Notes: a model not told the origin generated them from the letters alone. 14,496 bases of DNA from CAYGAW01 sp964492135 (GCA_964492135.1 CAZBJW010000100.1:1-14496); one strand, 5' to 3'; positions 1-7,575 are shown, counted from the stretch's first letter. Numbers and translations: made by a program.

Positions 1-188
1 AGGACGACCTGAACGCCATCTCCGAGCGTCTGGCCACCTACCTGGGCCAGCCTCTGCCGCCCATCGTTATCTACGGCGTGCAACCTGAGACCATGGATTG
101 GGGGACTGATCTCTCGTCCGCCCTCGAAGCGAACATGGCCCGGCTCGTTGATGCCATTCTGGAAGAGATCTCTGGACACGAAGGATAG
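1..188 (+). CDS. Hydrogenase maturation protease, C-terminal fragment (5' partial)
   Basis: The 5' end lies outside the window; the frame is read from base 3 and ends at TAG 186-188, giving 61 residues. The visible tail contains IVIYGVQPETMDWGTDLS followed by a helix-like LEANMARLVDAILEEI. This matches the C-terminal part of the HyaD/HybD/HycI/HoxW family of [NiFe]-hydrogenase maturation endopeptidases, where a 'YGIQPE...W...LS' segment precedes the last helix. Those enzymes clip the C-terminal extension of the hydrogenase large subunit after nickel insertion, in the cytoplasm. The metal-binding Glu/Asp/His residues would lie upstream, so activity cannot be judged. It is the only plus-strand gene and converges on the acyl-CoA synthetase gene with an 83-nt gap. 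Hydrogenase structural genes may lie just to the left. The family call rests on this short tail. Confidence 0.72.
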   Translation, partial: DDLNAISERLATYLGQPLPPIVIYGVQPETMDWGTDLSSALEANMARLVDAILEEISGHEG

Positions 189-271
189 TGCAAGCGCCAT
201 GACATACCCGCCTCGCTCCGAGCTTGCCTCTCGCGCGATCACCCCTCACCACTCACCGCACCTGCATGGGC
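189..271. other. Convergent intergenic spacer, no clear terminator
   Basis: This 83-nt gap separates two converging genes. I looked for a GC-rich stem followed by a T-run in either orientation and found none; only very short self-complementary stretches such as gctccgagc (215-223 region) are visible. Termination may be Rho-dependent or occur by collision. I see no small gene here. Confidence 0.4.
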
Positions 272-1858
272 TCAATGCATCCTGCGTCTTCGCGCTCTCC
301 AATACTGCTCTCGCAGGATGGTCTTCGATATCTTTCCTGATCCAGTCTTGGGCAGGGTCGCGACGAAACCCACCGCCTTGGGGGCCTTGAAGCCGGCCAT
401 CCTCTCCTTGCAAAACCGGATAATCTCCTGCTCAGAGGCGTCCTGGCCTTCTCTGAGGACCACGATGGCCGTCACCGCCTCGCCCCACTTCTCATCTGGA
501 ACTCCGATGACCACCGCCTCCAGTATCGACGGGTGGGAATAGAGCACGTTCTCCACCTCCACGGAGTATACGTTCTCGCCGCCGGTGATGATCATGTCAC
601 GCTTACGATCCACGATGGTCACATATCCTTCCTCGTCTATGACCGCCATGTCCCCGGTGTGCAGCCAGCCATTCTTGATGGTCTCCTCAGTGGTTTGAGG
701 CAGGTTCCAGTAGCTGGACATCACGCTGTCGCCCCGGACGAAAATCTCTCCCACCTCCTCACCGTCCGGCTTCACATCCTCCCCTGCCTCATCGACCACC
801 CTCAACTCTATGGTGATGAACTCACGGCCTGTCCTCGCACGGAATCCCATCTGCTCTTCCTCAGTTAACTCTCGCAGGTGGTCTTTCAAGGTAGACACCG
901 TGAGATAGGGGCTCGTCTCAGTCATGCCATAGGTCTGCGCGTACTCGCAGCTGAAGGTCTCCATGATTCTCCGCACCAGCTTGTCAGCGATGGGAGCCCC
1001 TCCGCTGAGGAGCAGGCGCAGGCTGGAATAGTCATATTCGCCCACTCCAGGGTAGTTAACCAACGAGTTCAGCATAGTGGGAATCATGTTGGTGATCGTC
1101 ACTCCCTCGCGCTCGATGGCCTCCAGGACCGGCTGTTCTCTGAACTCCGGCACCAGCACGTGGACTGCCCCCACCCACGTGATGGACCACGTCGCCCAGC
1201 CATCCGCCAGGTGGAACAGAGGTGCAGCATGAATCCAGACATCCTTGTCGGTCAGCTGGAACTCGGCGATCGTGCCCAACGCGTGAACGTACACATTGCG
1301 ATGCGTAAGCACCACTCCCTTGCCTCGACCGGTGGTTCCGCTGGTGTAGTAGATCTGCGCCACGTCGTCCCCGCCAATGTCCGCCGTGGGAGGCGCTATG
1401 GGGCTGGCTTCGTGCAGAAGTGACTCGTAGTCCGCTTCTTCCCGCTCACTTTCCTTCTCGCCAGCTCCCTCACCTGCCCACACGACCCTGCACTTTTCGC
1501 TCATCAAATCCGCAACGGGTTCTATCCTCTGACGCAAGTACTCATCCACGACAAGGATTTTAGTTTCCGAGTCGCTGATTATGTCAAGCCACTCGGACGA
1601 AGTCAGCCGGTAGTTCATGGGCACCAAGACCGCCCCGATTTGCATCGCGCCGTAGTAGCACTCCAGAAAGCGATGACAGTTGCGGTGCAAGATGGCTACC
1701 CGATCTCCCTTCTCCACTCCTAGCGACAACAGAGCCTGCGACAGGCGATCCACACGATGTCCGAACTCGGCGTACGTCCAGGAGTCGCCACCACAGACTA
1801 TGGCGCGCTTGTGGGGATAGAGGTGAACTGCCTTTCTCATGACTTGGGTGAGTATCAC
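272..1858 (-). CDS. AMP-forming acyl-CoA synthetase (fatty-acid--CoA ligase family)
   Basis: A 528-residue member of the ANL adenylate-forming superfamily, which activates a carboxylic acid with ATP to an acyl-adenylate and then transfers it to CoA. Visible motifs in order: P-loop YTSGTTGRGKG (171-181), the A5 motif YGMTET (310-315), TGD (401-403), the hinge motif DRKRD (417-421), ITGGENVYSVEVE (424-436), and the C-terminal PKTGSGKI with catalytic Lys509. Length and motif order fit a complete FadD/AcsM-like enzyme with no signal peptide or membrane segment. The chain length of the substrate cannot be read from the sequence. The start chosen is GTG at 1856-1858, because AGGGAG lies 6 nt upstream; ATG at 1838-1840 (residue 7) is an alternative. 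That ribosome binding site overlaps the TAG of the preceding flavoprotein gene, only 10 nt away, so the two are probably translationally coupled. The C-terminus ends in a basic run (RARRRRMH). Confidence 0.93.
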   Translation of the reverse strand: MILTQVMRKAVHLYPHKRAIVCGGDSWTYAEFGHRVDRLSQALLSLGVEKGDRVAILHRNCHRFLECYYGAMQIGAVLVPMNYRLTSSEWLDIISDSETKILVVDEYLRQRIEPVADLMSEKCRVVWAGEGAGEKESEREEADYESLLHEASPIAPPTADIGGDDVAQIYYTSGTTGRGKGVVLTHRNVYVHALGTIAEFQLTDKDVWIHAAPLFHLADGWATWSITWVGAVHVLVPEFREQPVLEAIEREGVTITNMIPTMLNSLVNYPGVGEYDYSSLRLLLSGGAPIADKLVRRIMETFSCEYAQTYGMTETSPYLTVSTLKDHLRELTEEEQMGFRARTGREFITIELRVVDEAGEDVKPDGEEVGEIFVRGDSVMSSYWNLPQTTEETIKNGWLHTGDMAVIDEEGYVTIVDRKRDMIITGGENVYSVEVENVLYSHPSILEAVVIGVPDEKWGEAVTAIVVLREGQDASEQEIIRFCKERMAGFKAPKAVGFVATLPKTGSGKISKTILREQYWRARRRRMH

Positions 1859-1862
1859 GCCT

Positions 1863-1870
1863 GTCTCCCT
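1863..1870 (-). promoter_or_regulatory. Ribosome binding site for the GTG-started acyl-CoA synthetase
   Basis: On the minus strand the sequence reads AGTTAGGGAGACAGGCGTG. AGGGAG lies 6 nt before the GTG and shares bases with the TAG stop of the upstream gene. This supports the GTG start over the internal ATG and suggests coupled translation. Confidence 0.6.
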
Positions 1871-3233
1871 AACTCTTTGCAGCTACGTTGGCTGCTACCA
1901 GGATGGGGTCCCACACCGGTGCAAATGGAGGAGCGTAGCTCAAATCCAAGCGCTGCAAATCCTCGAGGGTCAGCCCCTGATGCACAGCAGTAGCGAGCAC
2001 ATCTATGCGCTTGGCCTCCTGCAACGGCCCCGCTATCTGACTGCCCAGAACCTGCCCGTCATCAGGCTTCCACACCAGTTTGACGTAGATGGGACCAGGG
2101 CTGGGATAGTAGTGCGCTCTGGTGCCGTGCTGAATCGTCATGGCCTTTGCCTCGATACCCACCTGCTTCGCCGCCTTCTCCGTCAGCCCCGTGACAGCGA
2201 TGCCCAGGTCAAAGGCCTTGGTTATGGCCGTGCCCACAACGCCCTTGAATACAGCATTTCCCCCTGCCGCGTTGGTCCCAGCGACCCGACCCTGCTTGTT
2301 GGCCGTCGTGCCCAGTGGAATATAGGATGGGGCACCAAGCAGTAAGTGGTACGTCTCCGCACAGTCGCCGGCCGCGTAGACGTCGGGCACGCTGGTCCGC
2401 ATCCCCTCATCCACTGCGATGGCGCCCTTGAACCCCAAGGAGATTCCGGCCTCCTCGGCCAGAACGGAGTGGGCCTGCACGCCTGCGCTGATCAGCACCA
2501 AGTCGGCCCCGTACCGGCCACGGTGGGAGATGACCATCTGAGCTCGTCCCTTGCCGTCACCCTCAATTCCCTCAGCGGCGTCGTCAACGGAGACCCTGAC
2601 ACCATTCCTCTCCAACTCATCTTGCATCAGCTGCGCAATATCTGGATCGAACTCATCCAGGACCTGGGGAGGCCTGTTCAGCATCGTGGTCTCCAGCCCT
2701 CGCTGCACGAAAGCCTCAGCCACTTCAACGCCGATGTAACCTCCGCCGATAATCACCGCGCGACGAGGATTCTCTTCCAAGATGAAGCGCCTTACGGCAA
2801 CTCCGTCCTCCACGTTTCGCAACACAAAGACGCCCTCCAAGTCCACGCCAGCTATGGGCGGCCGTATCGCGCTCCCGCCGGTCGCGATCACCACTCTGGT
2901 GTAGTCAACGGCGAAATCTCGAGTATCGTCCAAATCCCTAACGGCGACTCTCTTCCTGCCGGTGTCTATGGCTCGTACCTCGTGGTGAGTGTGGACCTCG
3001 ATGCCTTGCCTGGCAAACTCCTCTGGCGTCCTTGCGACCAAGTCGTCTGCCTCCCCCACTATCCCCGCGATGTAGTACGGAAGGCCGCAAGAACCGTAGG
3101 ACACGTAGCCTGTCTTCTCAAAGGCGACGATCTCCAAGTCGGGGTCCGTACGCCGGGCTCGCGCGGCAGCGCTCATCCCCGCTGCCACGCCACCGATGAC
3201 CACCAATCGCTCCCGATTGTTTGCTCTTCCCAT
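1869..3233 (-). CDS. CoA-disulfide reductase / NADH oxidase-type FAD flavoprotein
   Basis: A 454-residue pyridine nucleotide-disulfide oxidoreductase. The N-terminal FAD-binding motif GGVAAGMSAAARA (14-26) is followed by SYGSCGLPYY with the single redox cysteine Cys49. This is the hallmark of the CoA-disulfide reductase / NADH oxidase / NAD(P)H sulfur reductase group, which uses one active-site Cys (often as a CoA mixed disulfide) rather than a CxxxxC pair. The NAD(P)H Rossmann motif IIGGGYIGVEVAEA is at 161-174, and the second FAD motif VYAAGDCAE at 285-293. The C-terminal dimerisation domain carries HYYP (374-377) and LSYAPPFAPVWDP (431-443), whose tyrosines match those near the active site in CoA-disulfide reductases. 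ATG at 3231-3233 has GGAGGA just upstream. It lies 36 nt after nfo and 10 nt before the acyl-CoA synthetase. Whether it reduces CoA disulfide, polysulfide or oxygen is undecided; it is not a lipoamide dehydrogenase. Confidence 0.9.
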   Translation of the reverse strand: MGRANNRERLVVIGGVAAGMSAAARARRTDPDLEIVAFEKTGYVSYGSCGLPYYIAGIVGEADDLVARTPEEFARQGIEVHTHHEVRAIDTGRKRVAVRDLDDTRDFAVDYTRVVIATGGSAIRPPIAGVDLEGVFVLRNVEDGVAVRRFILEENPRRAVIIGGGYIGVEVAEAFVQRGLETTMLNRPPQVLDEFDPDIAQLMQDELERNGVRVSVDDAAEGIEGDGKGRAQMVISHRGRYGADLVLISAGVQAHSVLAEEAGISLGFKGAIAVDEGMRTSVPDVYAAGDCAETYHLLLGAPSYIPLGTTANKQGRVAGTNAAGGNAVFKGVVGTAITKAFDLGIAVTGLTEKAAKQVGIEAKAMTIQHGTRAHYYPSPGPIYVKLVWKPDDGQVLGSQIAGPLQEAKRIDVLATAVHQGLTLEDLQRLDLSYAPPFAPVWDPILVAANVAAKS

Positions 3234-3269
3234 CAGTCCTCCGACGAAATCGGAAACCAGCTGTTCAAT

Positions 3270-4124
3270 TCACGGCTCAGACGAAATCAAGCCACGCAAC
3301 ACCCTGAGGTTCTCCCGGTCCTCCTGGTAGTCAGGTCCTTTGGGAGTCTCCAAGACCATTGGTAGATCACGAAAACGGTCATCATTCAGTAGCATGCGGA
3401 AAGGAGCCAACCCCAGCGCTCCCTGACCGATGTGCTGGTGACGATCCAGCCGGCTGCCCAGTTCACCTTTAGCGTCGTTCAGATGTATGACCTTGAGGCG
3501 CTCCAAGCCAATCAACTCGTCCAACTCGCGAAAAGTGGCCTCATATCCTTCCCTCGTGCGCAGTTCGTAGCCAGCGGCAAAGGCATGGCAGGTATCGAAA
3601 CAGATTCCGAGCCAACTGTCATCGGCCACTAAGTGCAACAATTCAGCCAGTTGCCCCGTAGTGTGTCCGAGGTTCGTCCCCTGGCCGGCGGTGATCTCCA
3701 GCAGCACCTCCACCCGGCATCGCTGCGCATCCTCGCGGACCCGATCGAGGGCTTGGGCAATGCGCCTCAGCCCCGCTTCCACGCCGGTATCCACGTGAGA
3801 TCCGGGATGGACGACGAGGTAAGTTATCCTCAGCTGCCCGCAATGCCCTATCTCCTCCTCAAAGACTCGCAAGGACTTCTGCCACAACTCCTCATCGGGG
3901 GAACCCAGGTTGATCAGGTAGCAGTCGTGAGCTACCACAGGGTCAATCCCCGTTTGTTCCCTATTCTCCTCGAAGCGGAGGATCTCATCCGCCTCCAAGA
4001 CGCGCGACCGCCACTGTCGAGGGCTCCTGGTGAAGATCTGAACGGTTTCACAGCCAACCTCGTGGCCGCGAAGGATGGCCTTGTCTACTCCGCCAGCGAT
4101 GGACATGTGCGCACCCAGAGGCAT
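3270..4124 (-). CDS. nfo: Endonuclease IV (deoxyribonuclease IV, AP endonuclease)
   Basis: A 284-residue cytoplasmic base-excision-repair enzyme that cuts the phosphodiester bond 5' to abasic sites and removes 3' blocking groups. All nine metal-ligand positions of the family are present with the spacing of E. coli Nfo: His66, His106 (VVHPGSH), Glu143 (LLEITAGQGT), Asp177 and His180 (CFDTCHAFAAGY), His214 (VIHLNDAKG), Asp227 and His229 (RLDRHQHIG), Glu259 (VLETPKG). They correspond to E. coli 69, 109, 145, 179, 182, 216, 229, 231 and 261. The N-terminus PLGAHMSIAGGV is typical. ATG at 4122-4124 has GGGAG 9 nt upstream; an ATG at 4131 is out of frame. It lies 106 nt downstream of the adenine deaminase-like gene and 36 nt upstream of the flavoprotein gene, an unusual setting among metabolic genes. 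The enzyme should be active. Confidence 0.97.
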   Translation of the reverse strand: MPLGAHMSIAGGVDKAILRGHEVGCETVQIFTRSPRQWRSRVLEADEILRFEENREQTGIDPVVAHDCYLINLGSPDEELWQKSLRVFEEEIGHCGQLRITYLVVHPGSHVDTGVEAGLRRIAQALDRVREDAQRCRVEVLLEITAGQGTNLGHTTGQLAELLHLVADDSWLGICFDTCHAFAAGYELRTREGYEATFRELDELIGLERLKVIHLNDAKGELGSRLDRHQHIGQGALGLAPFRMLLNDDRFRDLPMVLETPKGPDYQEDRENLRVLRGLISSEP

Positions 4125-4179
4125 CGCCCATTTCTCCCAGAGGGAAGTTGGCGTCCCTAAGCCGTCACCAGAGTCGAGT

Positions 4180-4192
4180 CCACTGACAGTGG
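4180..4192. repeat. 13-bp palindrome upstream of nfo
   Basis: CCACTGACAGTGG is a perfect dyad of 6-bp arms around one central base. It sits 56-68 nt upstream of the nfo start, in the 106-nt gap after the adenine deaminase-like gene. It could be an operator half-site pair or chance. It lacks the T-run of a terminator. I saw no convincing -35/-10 pair in this gap. Confidence 0.3.
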
Positions 4193-4230
4193 TGTGCGTA
4201 CTGCTGCGCTCTCCAACGGATGTGAGGCGC

Positions 4231-6033
4231 TCACGCCACCACCGTATCCACAGGCGTGAATCGCACAGTGTCCACCAAACCGCGATTGGTGATACGTAGC
4301 TCGGGGATCACGGGCAGGGCCAGGATTGACATGGTCATGAAAGGCGAAGGCAGGTCGCAGCCCAGCTCCTTCCAGGCCTCAGCCAGCGCCTGCACCTGCT
4401 CGTTGACCACCTCCAGCGGCTCCTGAGACATCAACCCCGCGATAGGCAGTGGAACAAGGGCCAGCACTTCGCCATCGCGGACCGCCACCATGCCCCCACC
4501 AGCTTCCACAAGCGCGTTTCCCGCGGAAGCCATGTCAACATCGTTGGTACCCACGATAAGGAGATTATGACTGTCGTGGGCGATGGTGGACGCGACCGCC
4601 CCGGTCTTCAGGTGGAACCCTGTCACGAAGCCCAGCCCGACCTGTCCTGTGGCCTTATGTCTCTCCACCGAGGCCACCTTGGCCAGGTCATCGCTCACGG
4701 ACGCGGCGACAGCGCCGTCCACCACGGGCCGCTCCACTTGCAGGAGGCGGGTGACAACCTGCCCAGCGCACACCCGGATCGCTCGCACTGTGACGTCAGA
4801 TGTGTTCTGGGGAGCTCGAATGATGAAGTCCTCCCGCGCAAGAGGGCCGGGCAGCCGCACGGAATGCCGGGCCGAGTCGGGGTAGCTGAACTCAGGCAAC
4901 TGCACCGACATTCGTCCCTCTTCGGCCACTAGCACACCATCCACCAGGACCTTGTCCACGCGCATCTCGTTCAAGTCCCGGACGAAGATGATGTCGGCGC
5001 ACTTTCCCGGGCTGATGCTCCCCAGGTCGTGACCCAGATGGAAGTACTCGGCCACGTTGATGGTAGCCATCTGGATAGCCTTGATGGGATCCAACCCCTC
5101 CTCCACCGCCCGTCTCACCACATGGTTCATGTGACCCACGTTGATCAACGTGTCGGGGTGCGTGTCATCCGTGACCATCATCGCGTGCCGGCTATCTAAG
5201 CCCGTCTCGGTGATTGCCCGGATCGTCTCCTTCAAGTCGTGCCAGGCGGAGCCCTCGCGAAGCATGACGTACATGCCGAGCCTCAGTTTCGCCAGGGCAT
5301 CCTCCTTGCGCGTGGACTCGTGACACGAACTCACGCCTGCGGCGATGAAGGCCTGAAGCCCCCGTTCGGTCTCGGGAATGGAGTAATGACCGGTCACTAC
5401 CTTTCCCGCTTCCAGCGTGGCGCTCAGCATGTCGTGGACGCCGTCATCAGCGCTTATGACGCCAGGCATGTTCATCATCTCCCCCAGCCCGGCCACATAG
5501 TCCCAGGTCATGGCCTCAGAAACATCGGCTGGACCGATGACGGCGCCTGTGTCCTCGAAACCCGGCAACGCCGGCACGCAGGAGGGCATGGCCAAGTATA
5601 CTTTCAAAGGCAGATGTCGGGCTTCCTCCATCATCACCTGCACGCCCTCAACGCCCAGCACATTGGCCACTTCATGGTTGTCGATGAACACCGCAGTGGT
5701 TCCATGGGGCAGGACGGCGCGGGCGAACTGGGTAGGGGTGATCATGCTGCTTTCGATGTGGACGTGGCCTTCCATCAACCCGGGGAGGAGAAAATACCCG
5801 CTGGCGTCCATCAGTTCCGTATCACCTCCGATGGTGTGTTCCGCCTGACCAACAAGGACTACGCGGCCGGCCTTGATGGCCACATCGACCCCCTTCTGGA
5901 TCTCTGCCGTGTGCACATTGACCAGACTGCCGCCCCGAATGACAACGTCCGCCTTATCTCGCCCCATGGCGGCATTTACCAGGGTTCGCGTTGTCTCCCA
6001 GAGCTTGCGACGCTGGGGCGTGTAGACTTCCAT
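4231..6033 (-). CDS. Adenine deaminase-family amidohydrolase
   Basis: A 600-residue metal-dependent hydrolase of the AdeC/YerA type (adenine to hypoxanthine plus ammonia, purine salvage). Visible: GHVHIESS (89-96) with the HxH metal pair, PHGTTAVFIDNHE (109-121), AMPSCVPA (148-155), GLGEMMN (182-188) with the likely ligand Glu185, GHYS (215-218), SCHESTRKEDALAKLRLGMY (236-255), TDDTHPDTL (288-296), and the C-terminal family-specific HDSHN (486-490), PLPIAGLMS (528-536) and ITNRGLVD (581-588). Several normally conserved spots differ: IDNHE instead of ADPHE and SCHES instead of SDHEC, so the substrate may not be adenine. The open frame extends upstream to 6168, but the start chosen is ATG 6031-6033. 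AGGAG lies 7-8 nt before it, and the extra 45 residues would overlap the E2 gene and look non-protein-like. It is 37 nt downstream of the E2 gene. Family membership is firm, exact substrate less so. Confidence 0.87.
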   Translation of the reverse strand: MEVYTPQRRKLWETTRTLVNAAMGRDKADVVIRGGSLVNVHTAEIQKGVDVAIKAGRVVLVGQAEHTIGGDTELMDASGYFLLPGLMEGHVHIESSMITPTQFARAVLPHGTTAVFIDNHEVANVLGVEGVQVMMEEARHLPLKVYLAMPSCVPALPGFEDTGAVIGPADVSEAMTWDYVAGLGEMMNMPGVISADDGVHDMLSATLEAGKVVTGHYSIPETERGLQAFIAAGVSSCHESTRKEDALAKLRLGMYVMLREGSAWHDLKETIRAITETGLDSRHAMMVTDDTHPDTLINVGHMNHVVRRAVEEGLDPIKAIQMATINVAEYFHLGHDLGSISPGKCADIIFVRDLNEMRVDKVLVDGVLVAEEGRMSVQLPEFSYPDSARHSVRLPGPLAREDFIIRAPQNTSDVTVRAIRVCAGQVVTRLLQVERPVVDGAVAASVSDDLAKVASVERHKATGQVGLGFVTGFHLKTGAVASTIAHDSHNLLIVGTNDVDMASAGNALVEAGGGMVAVRDGEVLALVPLPIAGLMSQEPLEVVNEQVQALAEAWKELGCDLPSPFMTMSILALPVIPELRITNRGLVDTVRFTPVDTVVA

Positions 6034-6070
6034 CGGACCTCTCCTGCGATCGCGCCTCAACTCGTGTGGT

Positions 6071-7423
6071 CTACGTTGCCGACCACACAGTGTCCCTGAG
6101 AAAGAACTGATAGGGGTCCTCGATGAGCGTCTGCAACTCTTGCAGAAAACGTGCTCCGGTCGCCCCATCCAATACCCGATGATCTACTGAGAGGGTCAGA
6201 TAGATCGTCGGCCTGGCAACTACCTCTCCATTCTCCACCACGGGTCGCTCCAGAATCCGACCGGTGGCTAGGATAGCGCTCTGAGGCGGATTGATGATGG
6301 CCTGGAAGATGTCCACGCCCAGCATTCCCAGATTGGTGAGGGTGAAAGTCCCCCCGGTTATCTCATCGAGAGTGAGCCTCCCTGCCTTCGCCTTCTGCGC
6401 CAAATCGCTTCGGGCCGCGGCTATGTCGGTGAGGCTGAGCCCGTCTGCGCCCTTGATGACCGGCACGACCAGCCCTTCATCAACGGCCGTGGCCAACCCA
6501 ATGTTGATCTCAGGCAGCAGCCGAATGCCGCCATCCTCCCAGGTAGCGTTGGCGAGGGGATGGTTTCGCAATGTAGCCGCCAGCATCTTCACCAGGAGAT
6601 CGGTGAACGTCAGGCGTACCTGAGCCTTCTCCTCGCAGATGGAGAGCAGCTTCTCCCTGAGGCCCACGAGAGCCGCGGCTTTGACCTCCACACCTAAATA
6701 GAAGTGGGGTGCAGCAGAGAAACTCTGGCTCATGCGCTCTGCCATCAGTTTGTGAATAGGGCGTAAGGGCAGCAACTCCGGTTCTTTCACGCCCGGCTCT
6801 CGCCCATGTGCCACCAAATCCAAGACATCCTGCTCCACGATGCGCCCCCCCGGGCCAGACCCCGGCACAGCCCCCAGTGCGATGCCATGCTCACGAGCCA
6901 CTCGACGAGCGGCGGGAGACGCCCTCAGCGCACCTGCCGGCGCCTTCGCAGCAGCCGGCTCAGTTTCGGCACGCTCCACCGCTGTCAGCACGTCCTGCTT
7001 GACGATCATCCCATGCTTCCCCGTGCCCGCCATGTGGGCCAAATCTATGCCTTTGTCGCGAGCCAGTCTCTTGGCGGCAGGAGTGGCTGCCATCGCGGCG
7101 GAGGTCACTCTAGGGGCCACGGCGACCTCTTCGGCCCGCATCTCCTCGGCAGCTTCGACCTCGGCAGTGGGTTCGGGTACCTCCTCGCCGGGTGCAGCGA
7201 TGAAGGCCACTACCTTCGCAATAGGCACAGTCTGATCCTCAGGTACCAGTATCCTGGCCAGTACGCCCGAAGCTGTGGATTCCACCTCCATGACCACCTT
7301 ATCCGTCTGCACCTCGAAGAGAATCTCACCCTCTTCTACAGTGTCCCCCTCCTCCTTCAGCCAGCGAACAATGGTGCCTTCTTCCATGGTCAAGCCCAGC
7401 TTGGGCATTATTACCTCATGCAC
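6071..7423 (-). CDS. 2-oxoacid dehydrogenase E2 (dihydrolipoyl acyltransferase)
   Basis: A 450-residue E2 core component of a pyruvate, branched-chain 2-oxoacid or acetoin dehydrogenase complex, which moves the acyl group from E1 to CoA on a swinging lipoyl arm. Domains: N-terminal lipoyl domain (1-77) with lipoylated Lys42 in QTDKVVME; acidic/Ala-rich linker (78-110); two peripheral subunit-binding domains (about 112-149, TPAAKRLARDKGIDL, and about 168-205, SPAARRVAREHGIAL); second linker; catalytic domain (about 218-443) with the active-site DHRVLDGA (His415, Asp419) and FTLTNLGMLGVD (360-371). Two E1/E3-binding modules behind one lipoyl domain is less common than one. GTG at 7421-7423 is chosen because AGGAGG lies 6 nt upstream and lipoyl domains usually begin a few residues before MPKLG; ATG 7406-7408 is the alternative. 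No E1 or lipoamide dehydrogenase gene is adjacent. The acyl specificity cannot be assigned. Confidence 0.93.
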   Translation of the reverse strand: MHEVIMPKLGLTMEEGTIVRWLKEEGDTVEEGEILFEVQTDKVVMEVESTASGVLARILVPEDQTVPIAKVVAFIAAPGEEVPEPTAEVEAAEEMRAEEVAVAPRVTSAAMAATPAAKRLARDKGIDLAHMAGTGKHGMIVKQDVLTAVERAETEPAAAKAPAGALRASPAARRVAREHGIALGAVPGSGPGGRIVEQDVLDLVAHGREPGVKEPELLPLRPIHKLMAERMSQSFSAAPHFYLGVEVKAAALVGLREKLLSICEEKAQVRLTFTDLLVKMLAATLRNHPLANATWEDGGIRLLPEINIGLATAVDEGLVVPVIKGADGLSLTDIAAARSDLAQKAKAGRLTLDEITGGTFTLTNLGMLGVDIFQAIINPPQSAILATGRILERPVVENGEVVARPTIYLTLSVDHRVLDGATGARFLQELQTLIEDPYQFFLRDTVWSAT

Positions 7424-7496
7424 CTCAACCCTCCTGCTTCAGTTGCTCCCGGCCCGCAGGAGCGCCAACGTAGAGGGGATCCGGAGCGACTGACCT

Positions 7497-7506
7497 GTTG
7501 CGCAAC
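7497..7506. repeat. 10-bp perfect palindrome, possible operator
   Basis: GTTGCGCAAC is perfectly self-complementary. It is flanked by TGAC (7491-7494) and GTCA (7507-7510), which extend the dyad to 20 bp with a 2-base offset. It sits 74-83 nt upstream of the E2 start. Symmetry and position fit a repressor operator; no specific regulator can be named. Confidence 0.35.
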
Positions 7507-7510
7507 GTCA

Positions 7511-7547
7511 TCGGAGGCATCACACCCAAACGTTATGCTGCCTCCGA
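7511..7547. repeat. Inverted repeat with 9-bp perfect arms (stem-loop)
   Basis: The arms TCGGAGGCA (7511-7519) and TGCCTCCGA (7539-7547) are perfectly complementary around a 19-nt loop. The stem would form in an mRNA leader about 88-124 nt before the E2 start. It is not followed by a T-run on either strand, so it is not a classical intrinsic terminator; a leader structure or two operator half-sites are possible. Confidence 0.4.
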
Positions 7548-7575
7548 ATCACGGCTTCTGAATCTGTTTTGATAC

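Noticed and set aside
1869..3233. Lipoamide dehydrogenase (E3) partner for the E2 gene
   Set aside because: The flavoprotein has a single redox Cys (SYGSCGLPYY) and the CoA-disulfide reductase C-terminal motif, not the CxxxxC disulfide and HxxxxE of E3.
2346..3365. Plus-strand open frame of 339 codons
   Set aside because: It is antisense to the flavoprotein gene and part of nfo, both with complete diagnostic motifs; no domain is visible in it.
5239..6099. Plus-strand open frame of 286 codons
   Set aside because: It is antisense to the adenine deaminase-like gene; His/Gly/Gln-rich shadow translation.
6034..6168. N-terminal 45-residue extension of the adenine deaminase-like frame
   Set aside because: It would overlap the E2 coding end, reads as Arg/Ser-rich shadow sequence, and a good AGGAG site precedes the ATG at 6033.
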